From an uncultured Thiohalocapsa sp. (GTDB taxonomy: Bacteria; Pseudomonadota; Gammaproteobacteria; Chromatiales; Chromatiaceae), in the NCBI RefSeq assembly GCF_913063425.1, contig NZ_CAJXYK010000017.1, positions 1 through 64,000 on the forward strand: 64,000 nt of DNA, read 5' to 3'. The first letter of the stretch is position 1. Each line of letters opens with the position of its first letter. Below are positions 57,292 through 64,000 of this stretch, piece after piece. Position numbers and translations under genes: made by a program. A model generated the notes under the pieces. The model was not told where the DNA came from and did not search any database. It was given only the letters and a program-made list of their open reading frames with translations.

Positions 57292-58611
57292 ATGCGACAC
57301 GTCTTCGTCGTCGGGCTCGACGACTTCCATCTGCGACAGCTGCACACGCTGCCGGGCGCCGACGAGATTTACTTCCATCCGCTGTTCACCAGTGCAGAGC
57401 TGAAGCAGCAGGACGCCTTTCCCGTGGCCCGGCTGCTGGACGAGGGGCGGCGGACGCTGCGGAGCTTCCCGCAGCGCGTGGACGCGGTGATCGGCTACTG
57501 GGATTTCCCCGTGAGCACCGTGCTGCCCATCCTGCGTGCGGCGGTGGGCCTGCCGGGACCGCGCCTGGAGGCGGTGCTGCGGTGCGAGCACAAGTACTGG
57601 AGCCGGCTGAAGCAGGCGGAGGTGGCGCCGGAGCAGGTGCCGCCCTTCTGCGCCGTGGACCCCTTCGCAGAGGAGCCGCTGGGACAGTGCCGGGTGGGCT
57701 TCCCGTTCTGGCTGAAGCCGGTGAAGGCCGTGCTCTCGCACCTCGGCTTCCGCATCCGGGATGCCGACGACTTCGAGCGGGCCCTGCCCGTCATTCGGGC
57801 CAGCATCGGGCGCTATGCCGAGCCCTTTAATCTGATTCTGGAGCATGCCGCCCTGCCGCCGGAGGTGGCCGCTGTGGACGGCTGGCACTGCATCGCCGAG
57901 GGCATGATCGCCGCTCGCCACCAGGTGACCCAGGAGGGCTATGTCTGGCGTGGGGACGTGCGCGTCTACGGCACCGTGGACTCCCTGCGCACCGGGCCGG
58001 TGGGCTCCTCCTTCGACCGCTACCAGTATCCCTCCCAGCTGCCGGCCGCCGTGCAGGCGCGGATGACGGCGGTGACACAGCGGGTGATGCGCCACATCGG
58101 CTACGACATGGGGCCCTTCAACATCGAGCACTTCTGGGACCCGGCGACGGACCGGCTCTCGCTGCTGGAGATCAACACCCGCATCTCCAAGTCCCACGCG
58201 CCGTTGTTCCGGATGGTGGACGGGCAGTATCACCACCGCGTGATGCTGGACCTGGGGCTCGGCCGCGAGCCGGATTTTCCGCAGGGCCGCGGGCGCTGCA
58301 GGCTCGCCGCCAAGTTCATGCTGCGGCACTTCGAGGATGCCCGGGTGGAGCGCGTGCCGACGCCCGCGGAGATCGCGGCGGTGGAGGCGGCGGTGCCCTG
58401 CACCCGCATTCTGATGGAGGTGGCGGCGGGCGAGCGGCTGTCGGACCTGCGCGACCAGGACAGCTACAGCTATGAGCTGGCGACGCTGTTCATCGGCGCC
58501 GACTCCAATGCCGAGCTGGAGGTCCGTTACCGGGAGTGCCTGGCCCGGCTGCCGCTGGTGCTGGCGCCGGTGCAGGGTCGCGGAGACGGGGCGTCTGAAC
58601 TGGGCGCCTGA
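57292..58611 (+). CDS. ATP-grasp protein, function unknown
   Basis: 439 aa from ATG 57292 with AGGGGG 6 nt upstream. ATP-grasp features: FPFWLKPVKAVLSHLGFRIR (P-loop-like strand), the middle glycine-rich YGTVDSLRTGPVGSSFDRYQ, and the metal-binding LLEINTRISKSHAPLF near the end. Enzymes of this fold join a carboxylate to an amine or thiol using ATP; the acceptor is unknown. The gene ends in a 13-bp tandem repeat whose second unit supplies the stop codon. Confidence 0.78.
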   Translation: MRHVFVVGLDDFHLRQLHTLPGADEIYFHPLFTSAELKQQDAFPVARLLDEGRRTLRSFPQRVDAVIGYWDFPVSTVLPILRAAVGLPGPRLEAVLRCEHKYWSRLKQAEVAPEQVPPFCAVDPFAEEPLGQCRVGFPFWLKPVKAVLSHLGFRIRDADDFERALPVIRASIGRYAEPFNLILEHAALPPEVAAVDGWHCIAEGMIAARHQVTQEGYVWRGDVRVYGTVDSLRTGPVGSSFDRYQYPSQLPAAVQARMTAVTQRVMRHIGYDMGPFNIEHFWDPATDRLSLLEINTRISKSHAPLFRMVDGQYHHRVMLDLGLGREPDFPQGRGRCRLAAKFMLRHFEDARVERVPTPAEIAAVEAAVPCTRILMEVAAGERLSDLRDQDSYSYELATLFIGADSNAELEVRYRECLARLPLVLAPVQGRGDGASELGA

Positions 58612-58674
58612 ACTGGGCGCCAGAACTGGGCGCCAGAACTGGGCGCCAGAACTGGGCTGCCGAACGGCGAGGGC
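58596..58674. repeat. 13-bp tandem repeat across the ATP-grasp stop
   Basis: TGAACTGGGCGCC twice (58596-58608, 58609-58621), then AGAACTGGGCGCC three times and one degenerate copy. The unit is not a multiple of 3, so copy-number change beyond the stop would not alter the protein but would alter the 3' region. Confidence 0.88.
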
Positions 58675-58761
58675 AGCGGTCGGGCGGCGCTCCCGGCACC
58701 GCGCCATTCACTTATCATGCCTTTTGCTTCGGGGGCTTAGAGAACAACCAGGAGACCGTCT

Positions 58762-58950
58762 ATGAAGTATGCCCCAATGCTCTTGCTGTCATTGTCTCTG
58801 CCGTTGCTGCTGCTCGGCTGCGCGAACATGGACAAGTCCGAGCAGCGCATGGTGTCCGGCGCCGCCATCGGCGGCGTGGTCGGCGGGCCCATCGGCGCGG
58901 GGGTCGGCGCCGGCATCGGCTATATCGTGGACCGGAGTGAGGAGGACTGA
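58762..58950 (+). CDS. Small glycine-zipper lipoprotein
   Basis: 62 aa with AGGAG upstream. Lipobox LLLLGCANMD; the mature peptide has a Gly zipper (GAAIGGVVGGPIGAGVGAGI) of the type in small outer-membrane lipoproteins and entericidin-like proteins. Acidic C-terminus (DRSEED). Role unknown. Confidence 0.8.
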   Translation: MKYAPMLLLSLSLPLLLLGCANMDKSEQRMVSGAAIGGVVGGPIGAGVGAGIGYIVDRSEED

Positions 58951-59108
58951 CACCCCGGGATGCTGAGCCGCCTGCGACTGCGACTGCCGGGCGCGACGAT
59001 CGCGCCCACGGCGAGCCCCTCCAACCGTCATAAGATCGTCGCATTCCTCCGGTAGTCTGTCCGCCGCCGGCTGACGGCAACAGATCCAAGCACCCCGGGG
59101 GGCACAGT

Positions 59109-60842
59109 ATGCAGACCTTCGCGCGCAGCGTCCTCGCCGCCGGCATCGCAGCCGCCGGCGTTTTCTCGATGACGGCCGTACAGGCCGCACCCTTCGTAAG
59201 CTTCAACAAGGTCTGGACGCACTTTGCGTCCATCTCACAGAGTGAGCCTCAGGCCGACGTGTTCGATGAGAGCGCGGCGGAGATCGTCGCGTATGACCCG
59301 GACACGCAGCGCGTCTTCGTGGTCAACGGGGATGTCGACCGCGTCGACGTGCTCGATGCCGATGACGGCGCTTTCCTCGGTTTCCTCGATGTGTCGGGCT
59401 TCGGCGGCCCCAACAGCGTTGCGGTGAAGAACGGCATCGTCGCCGTCGCCGTGGAGGACGGCACCAGCGCCCAGGCCGACGGCAATGTGGTGTTCTTCGA
59501 CGCCGCCGATGCCGGTATCGGCACGGGCGGCACGAGCACCGCCGCTGTCCCCGTCGGCCCCTTGCCGGACATGGTGACCTTTACGCCCGACGGCTCCAAG
59601 GTCCTCGTCGCGAATGAGGGTGAGCCCGACTTCTACGGGCAGGACGGCACCGATCCCGAGGGCAGCATCTCCATCGTCGACATCTCCGGTGGCGTCGGCG
59701 GCGCGTCCGTGAGCACCGCGGGCTTCACCGGCTTCAACAAGCCGGACCTTGTCACCGACGGCGTGCGCATCACGGGGCCCGGTACCGGCGGCGCCAGCGA
59801 GGCTACCGCGGCCCAGGATATCGAGCCCGAGTACATCGCTGTCTCCGAGGATGGCAGCAAGGCCTATGTGACCCTGCAGGAGAACAACGCCGTCGCTGTG
59901 GTGGACATCGATTCGGCCACGATCGAAGAGGTCCGCTCCCTCGGCTTCAAGGACCACGGCGTCGATGGCAACGGGCTCGACGCGAGCGACCGCGACAACA
60001 TGATCAATATCCGCACCTGGGACAACGTCAAGGGCATGCCCATGCCGGACTCCATCGGCGCCTACACCGCCGGCGGCAAGACGTACTACGTCACGGCGAA
60101 CGAGGGCGACGCGCGTGAGTACGACGTCCCTGCGGGCTCGACGGGGATTGATTACACCGACGAGACTCGGGTCAAGGATGTCACGCTCGGCGCCGGCTTC
60201 CCCGCGAATGCGCAGGACGATGATCAGCTGGGCCGGCTCCAGATGAGCAGCGTCGATCTCGACGGCTCGACGCCGACCACCTACGACGAGATCATGAGCT
60301 TCGGCACCCGCTCCTTCTCCATTTGGGACGGCGAGACCGGCGACCTGATCTGGGACAGCGGGGACTTCTTCGAGCAGCTCACGGCCGGCCTGGTGCTGAC
60401 CGACCAAGACGGCAACCCGGTGTTCAACTCAGATAACGACGGCAACGACAGCTTCGACAGCCGCTCCGACGCCAAGGGGCCGGAGCCCGAAGCACTGGTC
60501 ATCGGCCAGATTTACCACAACACCCTGGCCTTCGTCGGTCTGGAGCGCATCGGCGGCATCGTAGTGTTCGACATCACGAACCCCGCGAGCCCGATCTTCC
60601 TCGACTATCTGCTGGACCGGGATTTCACAGTCGATGCCACCACCATGGCCGCCGGCGACATCGGTCCGGAAGGTCTCTATTTCGTCACCCCCAATGAGAG
60701 TCCCTTCGGACGGTTCGGCTTGGTGGTGGCCAACGAGGTGAGCGGCACCACGTCCTGGTACAACATCCAGGTGCCGCTGCCGGCGCCGCTCCTGCTCTTC
60801 GGCGCCGGGCTGCCGCTGCTGCTGCTCGCGCGGCGGCGCTGA
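59109..60842 (+). CDS. Choice-of-anchor protein with VPLPA-CTERM sorting signal
   Basis: 577 aa. Signal peptide (VLAAGIAAAGVFSMTAVQA), then a beta-propeller-like choice-of-anchor I domain (VFVVNGDVDRVDVLDADDGA, VANEGEPDFYGQDG, EPEALVIGQIYHNTLAFVGL). The C-terminal 23 residues start VPLPAPLLLFGAG and end in LLLLARRR, a VPLPA variant of the PEP-CTERM signal: a sorting motif, one hydrophobic helix and a basic tail. An exosortase should cut and attach it to exopolysaccharide. No exosortase gene here, but an exosortase-associated GT is at 51550. Confidence 0.85.
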   Translation: MQTFARSVLAAGIAAAGVFSMTAVQAAPFVSFNKVWTHFASISQSEPQADVFDESAAEIVAYDPDTQRVFVVNGDVDRVDVLDADDGAFLGFLDVSGFGGPNSVAVKNGIVAVAVEDGTSAQADGNVVFFDAADAGIGTGGTSTAAVPVGPLPDMVTFTPDGSKVLVANEGEPDFYGQDGTDPEGSISIVDISGGVGGASVSTAGFTGFNKPDLVTDGVRITGPGTGGASEATAAQDIEPEYIAVSEDGSKAYVTLQENNAVAVVDIDSATIEEVRSLGFKDHGVDGNGLDASDRDNMINIRTWDNVKGMPMPDSIGAYTAGGKTYYVTANEGDAREYDVPAGSTGIDYTDETRVKDVTLGAGFPANAQDDDQLGRLQMSSVDLDGSTPTTYDEIMSFGTRSFSIWDGETGDLIWDSGDFFEQLTAGLVLTDQDGNPVFNSDNDGNDSFDSRSDAKGPEPEALVIGQIYHNTLAFVGLERIGGIVVFDITNPASPIFLDYLLDRDFTVDATTMAAGDIGPEGLYFVTPNESPFGRFGLVVANEVSGTTSWYNIQVPLPAPLLLFGAGLPLLLLARRR

Positions 60843-60948
60843 CCGCGGCGGCGCCCGCGCCAATGCGCTTTCCGGCCCGGGAAGGGCCGGCAGCGCAGCG
60901 GCCACGCCCACCGGGGACCTGTACCGGCGGCCGGTGTGCCGCCGGGTC

Positions 60949-60957
60949 TGCTATAGT
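60949..60957 (+). promoter_or_regulatory. Extended -10 promoter for the NarX-like kinase
   Basis: TGCTATAGT (60949-60957) is an extended -10 (TGn then TATAGT), 46 nt before the ATG at 61004. No -35 is apparent. Confidence 0.5.
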
Positions 60958-61003
60958 CCGGTGCTCACCATGACCATCGCGTCCGCGGTGCAGCGCCCCT
61001 GCC

Positions 61004-62647
61004 ATGACCGCCCAGCCGCCCGTTCCGCCACCCCTGGAGTCCCGGCGCCAGTCCCGGCTCCAGCCCGACAGCCAGCGCCAACGCATCCTTGAGATCCTGC
61101 GCGCGGCGCGCCTGCTGCCGCCCCTGCTGGGTGTGGCGGTGACGCTGGTGGTGGCGCTGGTGCTGCTGCTGGTGAACATGGCGGTGCCGGGGCTCGCCTG
61201 GCCCAAGCTCGTCTGCCTCGCCTTCCTCGCCATGGGCCTGTCCGCGGCGGTGCTGACAGCGTATCGGCTCAAGACCCAGCTGCTGCAGCCGCTGGTGAAT
61301 CTGGAGGAATCCGTCTCCCGCGTCTGTCAGGGTGAGCCCGGGGCCAGCCGCGCGCTGGCCAATGCCGGCGTGCTGGAGACCATGGCCCGCGGCATCGGCA
61401 GCCTCAACGCGGAGCTGACGGACCTCTACGAAGACATGGACAGCCGCGTCGCCCGCCAGACCCAGCGCCTGGCGCAGAAGACCGCCTCGCTCAAGATTCT
61501 CTACGACGTCGCCGCCGAGATCACCCGCGCCGATACGCTGGAAGAGCTGCTGCTGCACTTCCTGCGCGTGCTGAAAGAGATGGTCAACGGCCGCGCCGCC
61601 ACGGTGCGCGTGGTGGCGGCGGACGGCGAGATGCGGCTGGTGGGCTCCATCGGGCTCGATGACGACCTGGTGCGCCAGCAGGACATGCAGCCGGTGGAGC
61701 TCTGCCTCTGCGGCACCGTGCTCTGCCCCGGCGAGATCGTCTGCGACAACGACCTGCGCTACTGCTCCCGCGTCTACGGCCGGCGCATGCTCGCAAGCGA
61801 TGCGGTGGAAGTCGTCACCGTGCCGCTCAAGCACCACGACGAGCTGCTGGGCGCCTACAGCATCTTCGTGGACCGCCCGGGGCTGCGCGAGCGCGAAGAC
61901 ATCCTGGAGCTGCTCAGTACCATCGGCCAGCACATCGGCGTGGCGCTCGCCAAGCACCGCTCCGACGTCGAGGCCCGGCGCCTGTCCATCGTGGAGGAGC
62001 GGGCCTCCCTGGCGCACGAGCTGCACGACTCCCTGGCGCAGACGCTCGCGAGCCTGAAGCTCCAGGTGCGCATGCTGGGCGATGCCCTGCGCGATGCCGA
62101 CGTGGCGCCGCAGGCCCGGGCGGACCTGAGCCGCATCCGAAACGGCATCGACGAGGCCCACGGCGAGCTGCGTGAGCTGCTCGCGAGCTTCCGCGCGCCC
62201 ATGGACCGCCGCGGCCTCATCCCCACCCTGGAGGACCTGATCCGCCGCTTCGGCCAGCAGAGCGGCATCCATGCCGTGCTGCAGCTGAACTGCCGGCCCT
62301 TCGAGGTGACGCCGACGGAGGAGATGCAGCTGGTGCGCATCGTCCAGGAGACCCTCACCAATGTGCGCAAGCACGCCGACGCGCAGACGGTGCGGGTGCT
62401 GCTGACGCGGGAGCAGTCGGGCGACTATGTGCTCTTGGTGGAGGACGACGGCGTCGGCTTCAGCGCCCGGCGCAAGGCCGCCAGCCGGCCCGGCGAGCAC
62501 ATCGGCCTGTCCATCCTGGAGGAGCGGGCGCGGCGCATCGGCGCACGGCTGGACATCGAAAGCGAGCCGGGCGAGGGCACACGGGTGGAGGTCACCTTCA
62601 CCGCCGGACGCACCGGCCGGGCACCCTTCACCGAGCAGGCCGCCTGA
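61004..62647 (+). CDS. NarX-like histidine kinase with Cys-rich GAF and no periplasmic domain
   Basis: 547 aa. Two TM helices (about 38-60 and 66-86) joined by a very short loop, so no periplasmic nitrate-binding P-box domain as in true NarX. HAMP-like linker, coiled coil, then a GAF-type domain (165-318) with five clustered cysteines (234, 236, 241, 247, 254: LCLCGTVLCPGEIVCDNDLR then YCSRVYG). HisKA_3 phosphoacceptor His341 in LAHELHDSLAQT, and HATPase DDGVGFSARRKAASRPGEHI. Signals to the adjacent NarL-type regulator. Its stop overlaps the regulator's ATG by 1 nt. Probable redox or Fe-S sensor (inference). Confidence 0.88.
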   Translation: MTAQPPVPPPLESRRQSRLQPDSQRQRILEILRAARLLPPLLGVAVTLVVALVLLLVNMAVPGLAWPKLVCLAFLAMGLSAAVLTAYRLKTQLLQPLVNLEESVSRVCQGEPGASRALANAGVLETMARGIGSLNAELTDLYEDMDSRVARQTQRLAQKTASLKILYDVAAEITRADTLEELLLHFLRVLKEMVNGRAATVRVVAADGEMRLVGSIGLDDDLVRQQDMQPVELCLCGTVLCPGEIVCDNDLRYCSRVYGRRMLASDAVEVVTVPLKHHDELLGAYSIFVDRPGLREREDILELLSTIGQHIGVALAKHRSDVEARRLSIVEERASLAHELHDSLAQTLASLKLQVRMLGDALRDADVAPQARADLSRIRNGIDEAHGELRELLASFRAPMDRRGLIPTLEDLIRRFGQQSGIHAVLQLNCRPFEVTPTEEMQLVRIVQETLTNVRKHADAQTVRVLLTREQSGDYVLLVEDDGVGFSARRKAASRPGEHIGLSILEERARRIGARLDIESEPGEGTRVEVTFTAGRTGRAPFTEQAA

Positions 62648-63294
62648 TGCGCGTGCTGCTCATCGACGACCATGCCCTGTTCCGGGTGGGCCTGCTGGAG
62701 CTGCTGGAGCGCCGCGGCATCGAAGTGGTGGACGCCGTGGGCGACTGCGACGTGGGGCTCAGGCTCACCCGTGACTGTGCGCCGGACGTGGTGCTGCTGG
62801 ACCTGCGCATGCCGGGTCCGGGCGGGATCGAAATCCTGAAGCAGATCCGCAGCGAGGGCCTGGACCGGCGGGTGGCCATGCTCACCACCAGCACCGATGA
62901 GCAGGACCTCATCGCCTCGCTGCAGGCGGGCGCCAACGGCTATCTGCTGAAGGACATGGAGCCGGACGAGCTGGTGGCGGCATTGTCGGACATCGTCGCC
63001 GGCAAGACCGTGGTGGCGCCGGAGCTCACCGGTGTGCTGGCCCGCGCCGTGCGCCAGGAGCCGGAGCCGGCGGCGCCGGCCCAGCCGGTGCTCTCGGAGC
63101 TGACGCCGCGGGAGCAGGAGATCCTCTGCCATCTGGCGGCGGGGCAGAGCAACAAGGCCATCGCGCGGGAGCTCGGCATCTCGGACGGCACCGTGAAGCT
63201 GCACGTCAAGGCGATCCTGCGCAAGCTCCAGGTGCACTCGCGGGTGGAGGCAGCCGTCATGGCGGTGGAGCAGGGGCTCTGCGCGCGGGCCTGA
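62647..63294 (+). CDS. NarL/LuxR-type response regulator
   Basis: 215 aa. Receiver domain with DDH (7-9), phospho-Asp52 in VVLLDLRMPGPGGI, Thr/Ser of MLTTST, Lys of YLLKDMEPDEL. LuxR-type HTH with LTPREQEILCHLAAGQSNKA then IARELGISDGTVKLHVKAIL. Overlaps the kinase stop by 1 nt (TGATG). Targets cannot be told; no nitrate genes lie near. Confidence 0.93.
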   Translation: MRVLLIDDHALFRVGLLELLERRGIEVVDAVGDCDVGLRLTRDCAPDVVLLDLRMPGPGGIEILKQIRSEGLDRRVAMLTTSTDEQDLIASLQAGANGYLLKDMEPDELVAALSDIVAGKTVVAPELTGVLARAVRQEPEPAAPAQPVLSELTPREQEILCHLAAGQSNKAIARELGISDGTVKLHVKAILRKLQVHSRVEAAVMAVEQGLCARA

Positions 63295-63398
63295 TGCAGG
63301 TCGCCGGCCCGCGGGCGCGATTGACGATCGTGGACGCATCCCAGGGCAGCGCTCGGGTATAACGCCCGCGGTCAAATGCCAAGCATCGGGAGAACGCC

Positions 63399-63878
63399 AT
63401 GAAGAACTTTCTGGAGCTGATCCGCAACTGCCTGACGGACGTGCGCGAGATCATGCCCTGGGACCTGGAGGAGCGCCTTGCGGAGAACCCGGACCTGCTG
63501 GTGGTGGACGTGCGCGAGCCGGACGAGTACGCCGCCATGCACATCGAGGGCTCCATCAACGTCCCCCGCGGCATCCTGGAATCCGCCTGCGAGTGGGATT
63601 ACGAAGAAACAGAGCCGGAGCTGGTGCGCGCCCGGGACCGGGAGATTGTCGTCGTCTGCCGCTCAGGCTATCGCAGCGTGCTCGCGGCCAACTCCATGCA
63701 GGTGCTGGGCTACGAGAACGTCGCCTCGCTCAAGACCGGGCTGCGCGGCTGGAAGGACTACGAGCAGCCGCTCGTGGACGCGGAGGGCCAGGACGTGGAT
63801 CTCGACGACGCCGATGTCTACTTCACCCCCAAGCTCCGCCCCGAGCAGCAGCGGCCGAAGGGCGCCGGAGCCGGCTGA
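63399..63878 (+). CDS. Rhodanese-domain protein
   Basis: 159 aa. Single rhodanese fold, VVDVREPDEYAAMHIEGSIN with active-site loop CRSGYRS (Cys87). A 20-residue N-terminal helix and an acidic C-terminal tail (DAEGQDVDLDDADVYF) extend it. Transfers sulfane sulfur or acts as a sulfur carrier in the cytoplasm. SD GGGAG upstream; separate promoter likely. Confidence 0.9.
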   Translation: MKNFLELIRNCLTDVREIMPWDLEERLAENPDLLVVDVREPDEYAAMHIEGSINVPRGILESACEWDYEETEPELVRARDREIVVVCRSGYRSVLAANSMQVLGYENVASLKTGLRGWKDYEQPLVDAEGQDVDLDDADVYFTPKLRPEQQRPKGAGAG

Positions 63879-63929
63879 GACGGCGCTCCGAGGTCAGGCT
63901 TGCGTGTCGGGGCTCGGGGGTTACGGTCT

Positions 63930-64000
63930 AACAGTGCAGGAGTGCAAAAGTGCAGGAGTGCAGGACCCGCAACATACAATTTCGCACTTCTGCACTTCCC
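63930..64000. repeat. AGTGC-type repeat cluster at the window edge
   Basis: AGTGCAGGAGTGCA appears twice (about 63932-63963), followed by the inverse-oriented CGCACTTCTGCACTTCCC at the window end (63983-64000). The pair can form a hairpin. The element is related in wording to the leader repeat at 26011-26070. Confidence 0.75.

Noticed and set aside
56530-58707. A 725-codon minus frame opposite the diheme cytochrome and ATP-grasp genes
   Set aside because: Antisense shadow; no domain and no start context.
60873-60891. CCGGCCC-gggaa-GGGCCGG hairpin after the VPLPA-CTERM gene
   Set aside because: No T-run follows on either strand, so it does not qualify as an intrinsic terminator.

Overview
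The window is about 68% GC and mostly protein-coding. Its housekeeping genes are prfB with its programmed frameshift, lysS, murI, ygfZ, a TPP-riboswitch-controlled thiC and malate synthase G. Together with an SHP/diheme-cytochrome cluster, DUF29 and Uma2 families and a VPLPA-CTERM protein, they point to a high-GC gammaproteobacterium, plausibly Chromatiales/Ectothiorhodospiraceae-like. The taxonomy is inferred from gene content, not from a marker alignment. No rRNA, tRNA or CRISPR array was found.

Layout. 0.2-1.9 kb: a two-gene unit of a HipA-like kinase and a HIRAN-domain partner. 2.1-6.3 kb: an RND efflux pump with its adaptor. 6.8-10 kb: a Tat-exported serine hydrolase and a large uncharacterised protein. 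10.5-12 kb: a palindromic repeat, a PHA-system protein and a REP-associated (RAYT) transposase. 12-17.7 kb: prfB-lysS, a STAS-like remnant, a SulP transporter and a universal stress protein. 17.8-19.6 kb: two DUF29 genes and a Uma2 nuclease, followed by a GTAG-headed REP pair. 19.8-25 kb: a double thioredoxin, murI, ygfZ and an RNB ribonuclease. 25-30.3 kb: an accessory patch with a hicA remnant, two more Uma2 genes, tandem repeats and a frameshifted beta-helix gene. 30.3-32.8 kb: thiC with its riboswitch and a decayed tail duplicate. 33-35.9 kb: a lipoprotein and a LOG-family gene whose 3' part switches abruptly to low GC, then a low-GC insert with a deaminase and a three-TM protein. 35.9-38 kb: glcB.

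38.9-52.8 kb is an exopolysaccharide locus: SLBB export protein, GT2, GumC/Wzz-like co-polymerase, GT4, GH39-like hydrolase, GT4, polymerase/ligase and MVF flippase. Most of these genes overlap by 1-4 bases. A convergent acyltransferase and a second GT4 follow. 52.8-57.2 kb holds a divergent redox module: kinase, regulator and PepSY protein on one strand; cytochrome b561, SHP-like cytochrome c and diheme cytochrome c on the other. A TGTCAG-N5-TGTCAG direct repeat lies between them. 57.3-64 kb: an ATP-grasp protein, a small glycine-zipper lipoprotein, a choice-of-anchor/VPLPA-CTERM protein, a NarX/NarL-like pair with a Cys-rich GAF, and a rhodanese.

The best candidates for something undescribed are the HipA-like kinase/HIRAN pair and the low-GC deaminase plus membrane-protein insert that replaced the end of the LOG gene. 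The frameshifted beta-helix gene, the thiC tail paralogue and the repeat families (REP pair, ACACGAAGACGC family, AGTGC family) show how active the accessory stretches are.
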